A DNA stretch of 17,710 nucleotides from assembly GCA_002696025.1 (NCBI GenBank), contig NZQU01000037.1, forward strand, positions 1 through 17,710, read 5' to 3'. The DNA is from Crocinitomicaceae bacterium (GTDB lineage Bacteria; Bacteroidota; Bacteroidia; Flavobacteriales_D; Crocinitomicaceae). The notes under the pieces are model-generated. The model searched no databases and had not been told where the DNA came from. It saw only the letters and a list, made by a program, of their open reading frames with translations. Position 1 is the first letter of the stretch, and each line of letters starts with the position of its first letter. A program made the position numbers and the translations under genes. Below are positions 1-8,015 of the stretch, piece by piece.

Positions 1-565
1 AATCGCTGTAGCATATGTGAGAATAGTAATACAATGCAGGGTTTGAATAACTTGCGGAATCATCTTTTATTTTTTCAAATGCATATTTTGCTTTTTTTCT
101 ATCGCCTTTTTCAAAATTAGAATACCCCATTTTAAAATAAAACTCACTTCTTTTTTTTGTGTCAAGAGCCCGATCATCAACTAAAGCGTAATATTTTATA
201 GAGTTTTTAAAAGATTTTTTCTTGAAATACGAATTGGCAATTTTTAAATAAATTTCATTTACAAAAACATTTTCAGGATAGTCATGAATAAATTCTTCTA
301 GTACATCTATCGCATTGTTATTATATAGCTTGAGTGCACAGATTCCATGATAGTATCTGGCTTTAATGTAGATGGGGTCCTCGCTATTTTTGTTTGCCTC
401 AAGAAAAGATGAGAATTCATCTATAGCATTGCTATATTGTTTCTTATCAAAAAGATCTTCAGCACGATAAAAATCAGCATACTCTGATTGATGTTTGTTA
501 GATGCTTGACAAATTCCGCTTAAAGAAACAACAGAAAAAGTAAGAAAAAGAAATAATTTTTTCAT
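1..565 (-). CDS. Exported tetratricopeptide-repeat protein, N-terminal part (runs off the left edge)
   Basis: I read this frame by reverse-complementing from the ATG at 565; it stays open to base 1, giving about 188 codons with no stop. It starts MKKLFLFLTFSVVSLSGICQ, a Sec signal peptide probably cleaved near residue 20; the cysteine does not sit in a good lipobox. The mature part shows repeated helical pairs of TPR type, near residues 33-55, 69-95, 103-125 and 140-165, with recurring Ala/Tyr-x-x-Ala and Phe-x-Lys-x-x-Tyr spacing. This resembles the long (often about 1000-residue) periplasmic TPR proteins common in Bacteroidota, which probably act as protein-interaction scaffolds; specific partners are unknown. 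The gene is divergent from ftsE across a 145-base intergenic stretch. The family call is firm, the role is not. Confidence 0.8.
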   Translation of the reverse strand, partial: MKKLFLFLTFSVVSLSGICQASNKHQSEYADFYRAEDLFDKKQYSNAIDEFSSFLEANKNSEDPIYIKARYYHGICALKLYNNNAIDVLEEFIHDYPENVFVNEIYLKIANSYFKKKSFKNSIKYYALVDDRALDTKKRSEFYFKMGYSNFEKGDRKKAKYAFEKIKDDSASYSNPALYYYSHICYSD

Positions 566-710
566 TTAAATTGATTCAATTCAGTAAATTTATCAAAGTA
601 TGAGACCGCTATATTTAATGTGTTTAAAAGTTTTTCACGCGTATCTGTTAAGATATATTAGAACAATAGTGGTTTAAGGGGGTTATTTTTATAATATTTG
701 TCAAAAAAAA

Positions 711-1385
711 GTGGAGTCTTCGGTAATTAAGTTAGATGATGTAACAATCAATCAATCTCAGAATAACGTTGTTTTAAGCGATGTTTCATTAGTTATAAAA
801 AATGCTGAATTTGTATATTTAATTGGCAAAACCGGATCAGGAAAAAGCAGTATTTTGAAAACGCTTTATGGTGAATTAAAATTATCAAATGGAAGCGGAA
901 AAGTAGTTGGGTTTGATTTAAAAACGCTAAAAAGAAAACAGATTCCGTTATTGCGAAGAAAAATAGGGATTGTTTTTCAGGATTTTCAGCTCTTAATGGA
1001 TCGAAGTGTTTTGGAAAATCTCATATTTGTTCTTAAAGCTACAGGAAACAAAAAAAAATCTAAAAACAAAGAAAGAGCCCTAGAAGTACTTCGCTTAGTT
1101 GGATTAGAGGAAAAAGCAAAGTCAATGCCATTCCTATTATCTGGAGGAGAGCAGCAAAGAGTTGCCATTGCTCGTTCGCTTCTTAATAATCCTGACTTAA
1201 TTTTAGCTGATGAGCCAACTGGGAATTTAGATCCGGAAACAAGTAAAGAAATAATGACTTTGCTTAAAAGTGTATCAAAAGAGAATGGCACAGCTGTTTT
1301 AATGGCAACACATGATTTGTCTATGGTAAAAGAATTTCCGGCTAGAGTTTTGGGTGTTCAGGAGGGGAAATTACTAGAGCTTTAA
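711..1385 (+). CDS. ftsE: Cell-division ABC transporter ATPase FtsE
   Basis: FtsE is the ATPase that pairs with the membrane protein FtsX to control septal peptidoglycan hydrolases at division. The 224-residue protein has a complete ABC ATPase domain: Walker A GKTGSGKS (39-46), Q-loop Gln90 in VFQDFQ, signature LSGGE (143-147), Walker B LILADE (163-168) with Glu168, and switch His201. The segment EFVYLIGKTGSGKSS followed by TLYG is typical of Bacteroidota FtsE. The only good in-frame start is GTG at 711; an in-frame stop lies at 675-677 and the one alternative between them is an ATT at 696. A sequence resembling the phylum's -7 box (ataTTTG, ending at 700) lies just upstream but is not an exact match. 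ftsX is not adjacent, as is usual in this phylum. The aldehyde dehydrogenase gene follows 10 bases later and may be cotranscribed. Confidence 0.88.
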   Translation: MESSVIKLDDVTINQSQNNVVLSDVSLVIKNAEFVYLIGKTGSGKSSILKTLYGELKLSNGSGKVVGFDLKTLKRKQIPLLRRKIGIVFQDFQLLMDRSVLENLIFVLKATGNKKKSKNKERALEVLRLVGLEEKAKSMPFLLSGGEQQRVAIARSLLNNPDLILADEPTGNLDPETSKEIMTLLKSVSKENGTAVLMATHDLSMVKEFPARVLGVQEGKLLEL

Positions 1386-1395
1386 TTTATTTAAA

Positions 1396-2838
1396 ATGAA
1401 AAAAATATCAAACTATATTGCTGGCAAACATTGTGAGCCTCACAATAATGAATACATAGACAATGTTGATCCTGCAACCGGTGAGGTATATTCATTAATT
1501 CCCAATTCTTCCTCTGAAGATATTGAAAAGGCAGTTTTAGCATCTCAAGAAGCATTTCCTTTATGGTCTTCCATGGGAATTGAAAAAAGAAGTGCGATTT
1601 TAATGAATGTAGCTGATAAAATAGAGTCTAGATTAGAGGAATTTATTACTGCCGAATCAAAAGATAATGGGAAGCCTCTTTCTTTAGCTCGAAATGTAGA
1701 TATTCCAAGGGCAATTTCAAATTTTAGGTTTTTTGCAACTTCGATTCTTCACTTCAGTTCAGAGTCGCACTACATGGAAGGCGTTGGGATTAATTATACA
1801 ACCAGAAAACCCATTGGTATTGTGGGGTGTATTTCACCTTGGAATCTACCGCTATATTTGTTTTCATGGAAAATTGCACCAGCTTTAGCGGCAGGAAATT
1901 GTGTTATTGCAAAACCATCTGAGGTTACTCCTTATACAGCATATTTGTTGTCCACTGTTCTTGAGGAAGCAGGTGTTCCTGCTGGAGTTCTTAATATAGT
2001 TCATGGACTCGGCACAAAATCAGGAGATGCCATTGTAAAGCATCCAAAAATTAAAGCGATATCATTTACAGGCGGAACCCAAACAGGTGCTTATATTGCT
2101 AAAACAGCAGCTCCAATGTTCAAAAAACTGTCTTTAGAGTTAGGGGGGAAAAATCCAAATATAATTTTTGCTGATTGTGATTTTGATGAAATGTTAAAGA
2201 CAACGGTTCGGTCATCTTTTGCCAATCAAGGGCAAATATGTTTGTGTGGATCTAGAATTTTAATAGAAAAATCAATTTATCAAAAATTCAAATTGGCTTT
2301 TATTGAAAAGTTAAAAAGACATAAGGTCTCTTTTCCTACAGACCCTGAATCAAGAATGGGGGCAGTTGTTTCTAAAGGACACATGCAAAAAGTACTTTCC
2401 TGTATAGAATTAGCCAAAAAAGAAGGAGGAGAGGTTATTTTTGGAGGTAATCAAATTAAAATGTCTGCTCCATATGACAACGGTTTTTATATTGAGCCAA
2501 CGGTTATAGAGGGTTTGCCCTATAATTGTAAAACCAACCAAGAAGAAATATTTGGACCTGTGGTAACTATTATGCCATTTGAAACCGAAGAAGAAGCGAT
2601 TCAAATTGCAAACTCAACAGAGTACGGTTTGGCAACAACAATTTGGTCAAATGATTTAAAAAGAGCTCATAGAGTGGCAGATACTGTTCATGCAGGTATT
2701 ATCTGGATAAATGCGTGGTTAATTAGAGATTTAAGGACCCCATTTGGAGGTGTTAAATCATCAGGTGTTGGTAGAGAAGGTGGTTGGGAGGCCTTGAGGT
2801 TTTTCACAGAGCCTAAAAATATTTTTATCAAACACTAA
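1396..2838 (+). CDS. NAD-dependent aldehyde dehydrogenase, 2-aminomuconate-semialdehyde dehydrogenase (ALDH8A1/AMSDH)-like
   Basis: This cytosolic enzyme likely oxidises a semialdehyde to the acid with NAD+. At 480 residues it is full length. Visible catalytic parts are SPWN with Asn150, Lys173 in AKPSE, FTGG (224-227), the general base Glu248 in SLELGGKNP, the nucleophile Cys282 in NQGQIC, and Glu384 in EEIFGP. The stretches DIPRAISNFRFFA, RSSFANQGQICLC and WLIRDLRTPFGG match the ALDH8A1/AMSDH/2-hydroxymuconic-semialdehyde group better than betaine-aldehyde enzymes; Arg444 falls where that group is reported to hold the substrate carboxylate (from memory of the family). That group works in kynurenine/2-aminophenol degradation, yet no such genes are in this window. 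The start at 1396 sits in an A-rich context 10 bases after ftsE. Its stop codon shares two bases with the stop of the convergent gene. Subfamily confidence is moderate; superfamily is certain. Confidence 0.85.
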   Translation: MKKISNYIAGKHCEPHNNEYIDNVDPATGEVYSLIPNSSSEDIEKAVLASQEAFPLWSSMGIEKRSAILMNVADKIESRLEEFITAESKDNGKPLSLARNVDIPRAISNFRFFATSILHFSSESHYMEGVGINYTTRKPIGIVGCISPWNLPLYLFSWKIAPALAAGNCVIAKPSEVTPYTAYLLSTVLEEAGVPAGVLNIVHGLGTKSGDAIVKHPKIKAISFTGGTQTGAYIAKTAAPMFKKLSLELGGKNPNIIFADCDFDEMLKTTVRSSFANQGQICLCGSRILIEKSIYQKFKLAFIEKLKRHKVSFPTDPESRMGAVVSKGHMQKVLSCIELAKKEGGEVIFGGNQIKMSAPYDNGFYIEPTVIEGLPYNCKTNQEEIFGPVVTIMPFETEEEAIQIANSTEYGLATTIWSNDLKRAHRVADTVHAGIIWINAWLIRDLRTPFGGVKSSGVGREGGWEALRFFTEPKNIFIKH

Positions 2839-5276
2839 GGGTTTACATATACAAACCCATGTTTCTTTACTTCTTCTCCCCCTTCAAACTTTGCATTGAT
2901 TCTGTAGAAATAAGTTCCTTCACTTACTAATGTTCCATTTTCAGATTTCCCATCCCAACTTCCTGCAGGGTCAGTAAAAGTGTATATAACATTACCCCAT
3001 CTATTTAAAATAACACATTCAAACTCAGCGATTCCATCATACTCAACAAAAAACAAGTTGTTTCCATTATTTGAAGATAAGGAGATAATGTTTGGGACAA
3101 TAATATCACATAGTTTGTTAAGAACTGTTGCAGTGTCATAAAAAGTATAACAGTAATTAGAAATAGATACAATGTAATCTCCAGGCGTATCGACTGTGAT
3201 TTCTGGACCAGTTTCTCCTGTGCTCCAAGTAAAATTCTCTGCAGTAGCATTTTGTTGAGCATACAATGTGACTTCCGAATTAGAGCAAATGGTCGTATCC
3301 AAAACTTGAGTATATATATATGGGGGGAACTCTACTTGCGCAGAGACAACTTGCCCACATTGATTATCGGTAAATGTTACTTCATAGGTGCCCGGGCCGG
3401 AGGCAAAAATTATGGGATTTAAAATACTTGAGTCTGAAAACGAAATTGCTGTATCAGCACAGGACCATAATCCACCATCAAAAGCAGAAGTATTAACAAC
3501 TGTATGAAACAAGTTGCAATCAATAGTGTCACTGAAAATTTCAGGCAATTCAATTACATTTAGTTGAACAACGGTGTCATATGGACACCCAAAATTATCT
3601 ATGATGTTAAATGTATAATCATACGTACCAGCGGCGGCTGGTTGAACAACTATAGAAGTGTCATTTTGTCCAGATATTATGGTTGGATCATTTGACCAAT
3701 AGCTTGTGTCACTTTCGGTTTGATAGCTTCCAAGTCCTGGGAAAAAAGAAGAGTCAAAAAACAATCCCCACTCAAATATATATCCATCATCTATCGATAG
3801 GTTGTCTTGAACAAAAATGGTCCATGTTCCGTTAATTGGACAACCATTAAACCCAGTAAAAGGGTCTTCTGGTAAATAAACACCGCCAGGGTTCATTGAG
3901 TTTCCATCAGCATTATTTCCATTTGCAATGCTAATCCCAACGGTATTCCCTCCAGCATGCTCTGTTGGCATATCTCCCCATGTATTAAAAGCAGAGCTAA
4001 AACAATATTCCCAACCATCACCGGGGCCACCACCACCAAAATCATCTATAGGGTCCCCAAGAAATGTGGTTCCGCCACCAAAACCACCAGGAATATTCCC
4101 TGGAGAGTAAGAGTTTAAAAGTGTTACAGTTTGCCCGGAAGGACATTGAAGCCACATCTCTAAATCACCAAGATATGAGTGCTCCATTGTAATACAAACT
4201 TGATTTAAATCTTGAGGGTCATCAATAATAGATCCATTTGGAAAACCAGAAATATTGATAGGAGCTTGATAAACCTGTCCTGACCCATCGGGTAAATAAG
4301 TCAATCCGGCATATGATCCACCTAAATTGAATGACCCAGAAGGCATTGTTACACCAACTGTATCTTGAGAGGTTACCCCTCCAATTAAAACGGTATTTTC
4401 TCCTATACATACTGTATCCTCTTGAGGACCAGTTCCAGCAAAAGATGGAATAAGTGAAACCCTAACCTTGCATCTTATTCTTTCATTTTGAGGAAATTGA
4501 TCTGTTGCTTTTACATCAACTAAATAGCCTTCTCTTGCGGGTGGTGTAAACCATATAGAATCATTATTTGGATAGGTGTTTCCATCGGTAATGTTCCAGT
4601 CAAAGTCAATGTTAGAATTCACATCTTGAGAATATCCATAGCCTGTAGTTTCAAATGAATTTGGAAAAATAGGTTTTGCAATAAATAAAATGCTATCTCC
4701 AAAACAAAGGTCAATAAAGCCAGTGTCAATCGGGTCAATTACATTGTTTCCAATGCCGTTTATATAAGCTTCAATATGAGGTTCAAATGGTTGAAATTGA
4801 TTTCCACATTGAACATTTCCCAACCATCCAGTGCCTTCGATAGCTGCATCAGAAATAAATACAATGGTTAGACAACCGGAAGGATTATTCCAAGATGCTT
4901 GATGTGTAAATCCTGTTGGGTCTGTAACAGAATTATGAACTCCTAGTAGTGGTGCCGTAGCATCAGATCCATCATAAACATAAATACTATCAGTCCCATC
5001 AATATTAAATGTAGAACCTGCATTGATTCCAAAAGAAACAGACATTTTGGTTCCTGTATTAAGGTCGGGGCAAAATACAATAGTGTCGTTGTAATTGGCG
5101 GGGTAATTCCCAGCTCCACCTGGGTCTTGAAAGTTTTGATTTGCATTTCCGAAAGAGGTACAGTTGGCAGGGTTGCTAAGAGGGTGTCCAGGATCCCCCA
5201 TATTAATTACTTGCGCATTAATATTTAACGAGCAAGTTAGCAAAAAGAATATAAAGAGGTTAGTTGATTTTTTCAT
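2835..5276 (-). CDS. Secreted CUB/P-domain protein with T9SS type B (gliding-motility-associated, CHU_C) C-terminal domain
   Basis: An 813-residue extracellular or cell-surface protein. Signal peptide at 1-21 ending NINAQ. Residues about 39-157 look like a CUB domain (YPANYNDTIVFCP, SIYVYDGSDA, and cysteines at 39, 69, 135 and 157). Residues about 160-277 look like a PKD/Ig-type strand region. Residues about 335-508 are a proprotein-convertase P-domain: HSYLGDLEMWLQCPSG near 366 and GTWTIFVQDN near 483, followed by FEWGLFF. Ig-like segments follow (510-720), then the C-terminal sorting domain from about 722, with NRWGNVIY, WDGKSENG and EGTYFYRI. The P-domain holds a glycine-rich loop (about 397-420). 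There is no protease domain although P-domains usually follow subtilisin-type catalytic domains. The gene lies 2 bases behind the small exported gene at 5279-5686. Binding or adhesion is an inference; substrate unknown. Confidence 0.87.
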   Translation of the reverse strand: MKKSTNLFIFFLLTCSLNINAQVINMGDPGHPLSNPANCTSFGNANQNFQDPGGAGNYPANYNDTIVFCPDLNTGTKMSVSFGINAGSTFNIDGTDSIYVYDGSDATAPLLGVHNSVTDPTGFTHQASWNNPSGCLTIVFISDAAIEGTGWLGNVQCGNQFQPFEPHIEAYINGIGNNVIDPIDTGFIDLCFGDSILFIAKPIFPNSFETTGYGYSQDVNSNIDFDWNITDGNTYPNNDSIWFTPPAREGYLVDVKATDQFPQNERIRCKVRVSLIPSFAGTGPQEDTVCIGENTVLIGGVTSQDTVGVTMPSGSFNLGGSYAGLTYLPDGSGQVYQAPINISGFPNGSIIDDPQDLNQVCITMEHSYLGDLEMWLQCPSGQTVTLLNSYSPGNIPGGFGGGTTFLGDPIDDFGGGGPGDGWEYCFSSAFNTWGDMPTEHAGGNTVGISIANGNNADGNSMNPGGVYLPEDPFTGFNGCPINGTWTIFVQDNLSIDDGYIFEWGLFFDSSFFPGLGSYQTESDTSYWSNDPTIISGQNDTSIVVQPAAAGTYDYTFNIIDNFGCPYDTVVQLNVIELPEIFSDTIDCNLFHTVVNTSAFDGGLWSCADTAISFSDSSILNPIIFASGPGTYEVTFTDNQCGQVVSAQVEFPPYIYTQVLDTTICSNSEVTLYAQQNATAENFTWSTGETGPEITVDTPGDYIVSISNYCYTFYDTATVLNKLCDIIVPNIISLSSNNGNNLFFVEYDGIAEFECVILNRWGNVIYTFTDPAGSWDGKSENGTLVSEGTYFYRINAKFEGGEEVKKHGFVYVNP
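2839..2858 (+). terminator. Possible terminator hairpin after the aldehyde dehydrogenase gene
   Basis: A perfect 6-bp stem GGGTTT/AAACCC with an 8-base loop begins directly after the TAA at 2836-2838 and is followed by a pyrimidine-rich, T-biased stretch. It lies within the last codons of the convergent minus-strand gene (encoding GFVYVNP), so it may be only a coincidence of coding sequence. The T-tract is interrupted, which weakens the terminator call. Confidence 0.3.
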
Positions 5277-5278
5277 GA

Positions 5279-5686
5279 CTATTTAATTTGGTCAAGTTCA
5301 TTTTGAAGAACCCATTTTGATTTAACAACAAGCATTTTATTATAATCAGTCAAAATGAGATATATATTTTCATCCTTTATCTTAAGGCCAAGATCAGTAA
5401 ATTTTATTTTATCTAAATCTACATTCAATTTTTCGTTATAAACAGGAAATGTAATGTGTTGAACATCTCCTTTTGCTTTTCTTTTATCAGCTATAGGTTT
5501 GTCAACAACATAGCATGCATTATCTATTGCATAATTTAACAATTCGATTTCTTTAGGATTGCTTTTAACTATTTCCTTAAGCTCTCTTTTAGAATAGCTT
5601 TTTAAAAGCTCTTCATTGTAATTTTGACAATAAATCATTTTGCTTGAAAAAGCGAGTAAAATCAATAGAATAATGTGTTTTTTCAT
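5279..5686 (-). CDS. Small exported protein of unknown function
   Basis: A 135-residue protein that I do not recognise. It begins with a Sec signal peptide (MKKHIILLILLAFSSKMIYCQ, cleavage expected near 20-21; the Cys is not in a convincing lipobox). The mature part starts with a lysine/glutamate-rich helical segment (about 22-50, YNEELLKSYSKRELKEI) followed by YAIDNACYVV with one cysteine, then a predicted beta-rich half (about 70-130) with NLDVDL-like and LILTDYNKMLVVKS strands. No catalytic motif is evident. It lies 2 bases upstream of the CUB/P-domain T9SS cargo gene on the same strand, so the two are probably cotranscribed and might act together at the envelope; that is inference. The gene is divergent from the transketolase operon across 131 bases. 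The start at 5686 fits the A-rich MKK starts of its neighbours. Confidence 0.75.
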   Translation of the reverse strand: MKKHIILLILLAFSSKMIYCQNYNEELLKSYSKRELKEIVKSNPKEIELLNYAIDNACYVVDKPIADKRKAKGDVQHITFPVYNEKLNVDLDKIKFTDLGLKIKDENIYLILTDYNKMLVVKSKWVLQNELDQIK

Positions 5687-5782
5687 TTTAAATTTGTATC
5701 GATATTAACAATAGACATTTTTTTCGTTGAAAAGTTGCTTCTTAAAAAAGAAATTTTGGGTACAAAAGAACTAATTTAAAGT

Positions 5783-5790
5783 TAGTTTTG
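5783..5790 (+). promoter_or_regulatory. Bacteroidota-type -7 promoter box of the transketolase operon
   Basis: TAGTTTTG is an exact match to the Bacteroidota -7 consensus TAnnTTTG, 27 bases before the ATG at 5818. A possible -33 element (TTTG at 5755-5758) lies 24 bases upstream, slightly farther than the usual spacing. A short imperfect dyad (CTAA at 5771-5774, TTAG at 5782-5785) overlaps the box. No experimental support; called from consensus and position in a divergent intergenic region. Confidence 0.5.
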
Positions 5791-5817
5791 TACTAATATT
5801 AAATTAATATTTTTTTC

Positions 5818-6660
5818 ATGGAAAATTTAGAGTTATCAAATGTTGCATCTCAAGTAAGAAGAGATATTGTTAGAATGGTTGCCGGTGTTAGTTCTGGACA
5901 TCCCGGAGGTTCATTGGGTTGTGCTGATTTTTTAACATTATTATATTTCGATTTAATGAATCATAATTCTGATAAATTTTCTATGGAAGGTAAAAATGAA
6001 GATGTTTTTTACCTTTCCAATGGGCATATTTCCCCCGTTTGGTATAGTGTTTTAGCAAGAGCAGGTTATTTTCCAGTTAAAGAATTGGAAACTTTTAGAA
6101 AAATATCTTCACGTTTGCAGGGTCATCCATCAACAGACAAAAAGCTCCCTGGAATTAGAATGGCATCAGGCTCTTTAGGTCAAGGTCTTTCTGTGGGCAT
6201 TGGCACAGCTGAGGTAAAAAAATTAAATAATGACAAAAGCATAGTTTATACACTTCATGGTGATGGAGAGCTGCAAGAGGGTCAAATTTGGGAAGCGGCA
6301 ATGTATGCTGCAGGAAATAAGGTGGATAATATTATTGCAACTATTGATTACAATGGCCGACAAATAGATGGAGATGTTGATGATGTATTGTCTTTGGGCG
6401 ACTTAAAATTAAAATGGCAAGCTTTTGGATGGGAAGTACTCACAATGAATGGTCACGACTTTAAAGAGATGAAAGAAACACTTGCTCAAGCCAAAGGAAT
6501 GTTAGGTAAGCAAAAACCGGTAGTTATTTTAATGGTAACAGAAATGGGAATGGGTGTTGATTATATGATGGGAAGTCATAAATGGCATGGTGTTGCTCCA
6601 AATTCTGAGCAGCTTGATAATGCTTTAAATCAATTAAAAGAGACCTTAGGAGATTATTAA
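5818..6660 (+). CDS. Transketolase, N-terminal (TPP-binding) subunit of a split enzyme
   Basis: Transketolase moves two-carbon ketol units between sugar phosphates in the non-oxidative pentose phosphate pathway. Here the enzyme is split; this 280-residue chain carries the pyrophosphate-binding half. Visible are SGHPGG with His28, LSNGH with His70, QGHPS with His103, and the thiamine-diphosphate/Mg motif from GDGELQEGQ (148) to Asn179 in IDYNG. Length fits the N-terminal halves seen in Bacteroidota and archaea. In most relatives the C-terminal half follows directly; here a VWA gene intervenes, its ATG overlapping this gene's TAA by one base. The C-terminal half is at 8012-8977 and the two should assemble into one active enzyme. 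It is the first gene of the plus-strand operon, with a consensus promoter box upstream. Confidence 0.93.
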   Translation: MENLELSNVASQVRRDIVRMVAGVSSGHPGGSLGCADFLTLLYFDLMNHNSDKFSMEGKNEDVFYLSNGHISPVWYSVLARAGYFPVKELETFRKISSRLQGHPSTDKKLPGIRMASGSLGQGLSVGIGTAEVKKLNNDKSIVYTLHGDGELQEGQIWEAAMYAAGNKVDNIIATIDYNGRQIDGDVDDVLSLGDLKLKWQAFGWEVLTMNGHDFKEMKETLAQAKGMLGKQKPVVILMVTEMGMGVDYMMGSHKWHGVAPNSEQLDNALNQLKETLGDY

Positions 6661-8015
6661 TGAATATTAAAAACACGCTTTTTGTTTTTTGTTTATTGTT
6701 CTGTATGAATCATATGGCACAACAGCCTCTTACGCGTGTTTTATTTATTTTAGATGCTTCAAATAGCATGAATTCTCCATGGGATTCTGGCACAAGAATG
6801 AGGGTGGCAAAAGATTACTTGTCTAGTTCAATTGAGAAATTAAGAGAGGTTGATAATTTGGAAATAGCACTTCGAGTGTATGGACATCAATCACCAATTA
6901 CGTCTAATTTTCAAGATTGTAGCGATACAAAATTAGAGGTACCATTCAGCAAGGGAAATATTGATAAAATAAAATCAAAAATAAAATTCTTAGAAGCTCA
7001 AGGTGCAACACCAATTGCAAGGTCGCTTGAGGCCGCAGCAGAAGATTTCCCTGATACCAATGCCAGAAATGTAATTATTTTGATCACAGATGGGCTTGAG
7101 TCATGTGATAATGACCCTTGCGAAGTAGCTAAAAAATTAAAAGACAAAGGAGTAAATGTTACTCCATTTGTTATTGGCGTTGGAATGGATCTTTCATATC
7201 TAGAAAAATTCAATTGTATTGGAACCTATCTAGAAGCTTCAACAAGCGTTTCTTTTAAAAATACTCTAAGTAAAGTAATTGAAAAGGCTTTAATTAACAC
7301 AACTACTCAAGTAAATTTAAATGACATTCAACTCAATCCTACAGAAACGAATGTGAGTATGCTGTTTTATAAATCAGGAACAAAAGAATTAAAATACACA
7401 TTTGTTCACACCATCAACCGTTACGGAAATCCAGATACTTTAATAATAGACCCTTCTATTTCTTATGATCTTGTTGTTAATACCATTCCAAAAATAATCA
7501 AACCAAGAATTAAATTAAAACAGCATGTTCATAATACTATTGAGGTTAATGCTCCTCAGGGTTTTATTGAGTTTAAAGGAACAAACAAAAGCAAGTTAAA
7601 TGTTTTGTGTAGGGTAACAGAATCTGCAAATGACCAAACTATAAATGTTCAAAAAATATCAAGCCAAGACAAATACATTGTTGGTCATTATAATGTTGAA
7701 ATACTTACTTTGCCAAGAATTTATATGAAGGCAAATGTTAAGCAAGGCAAAACATCAGTGCTTACAATTAAATCTCCCGGAAATCTGATCTATCAGTTTT
7801 CAAATGAATTATCAGCACAATTATTTGTTGTTGATTCTAAGGATGATTTAAATTGGGTTTGTAATTTTAATCCAAATAAAAAGTCAGGAGAATTCATTCT
7901 TCAGCCAGGTATTTATAAAGTAGTATACAGGGGGTTGACAAATAAATCAAGTGCCAACACTCAAGAGAAAAATTTTAAAATAGCAAGCAATAAAACAACG
8001 AATATAAAAATATGA
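6660..8015 (+). CDS. Exported von Willebrand factor A (VWA) domain protein between the transketolase genes
   Basis: A 451-residue protein with a Sec signal peptide (about 1-20, ending NHMAQ) and a VWA domain at about 25-210. The metal-ion-dependent adhesion site is intact: DASNS (Asp32, Ser34, Ser36), Thr117 in QGATPIA and Asp144 in LITDG. The motifs LRVYGH (71-76), ATPIA and LITDGLESCDNDPC (141-154) place it in a widespread family of exported VWA proteins; Cys87, Cys149, Cys154 and Cys186 may form disulphides. Residues about 210-451 are beta-rich and look like stacked Ig-like or carboxypeptidase-regulatory-like modules; no T9SS tail or lipobox is seen, so the periplasm is the likely location. 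It overlaps the upstream gene by 1 base and the downstream gene by 4 (ATGA), implying coupled translation with cytosolic transketolase. Its ligand is unknown. Confidence 0.87.
   Translation: MNIKNTLFVFCLLFCMNHMAQQPLTRVLFILDASNSMNSPWDSGTRMRVAKDYLSSSIEKLREVDNLEIALRVYGHQSPITSNFQDCSDTKLEVPFSKGNIDKIKSKIKFLEAQGATPIARSLEAAAEDFPDTNARNVIILITDGLESCDNDPCEVAKKLKDKGVNVTPFVIGVGMDLSYLEKFNCIGTYLEASTSVSFKNTLSKVIEKALINTTTQVNLNDIQLNPTETNVSMLFYKSGTKELKYTFVHTINRYGNPDTLIIDPSISYDLVVNTIPKIIKPRIKLKQHVHNTIEVNAPQGFIEFKGTNKSKLNVLCRVTESANDQTINVQKISSQDKYIVGHYNVEILTLPRIYMKANVKQGKTSVLTIKSPGNLIYQFSNELSAQLFVVDSKDDLNWVCNFNPNKKSGEFILQPGIYKVVYRGLTNKSSANTQEKNFKIASNKTTNIKI

Noticed and set aside
3928..4110. Plus-strand 60-codon open frame rich in proline
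   Set aside because: It is the antisense of the glycine-rich loop of the P-domain protein; proline codons arise from glycine codons read in reverse.
5791..5811. AT-only inverted repeat AATATTA/TAATATT before the transketolase start
   Set aside because: Such palindromes are expected by chance in an AT-rich spacer; there is no T-run geometry or known operator match.
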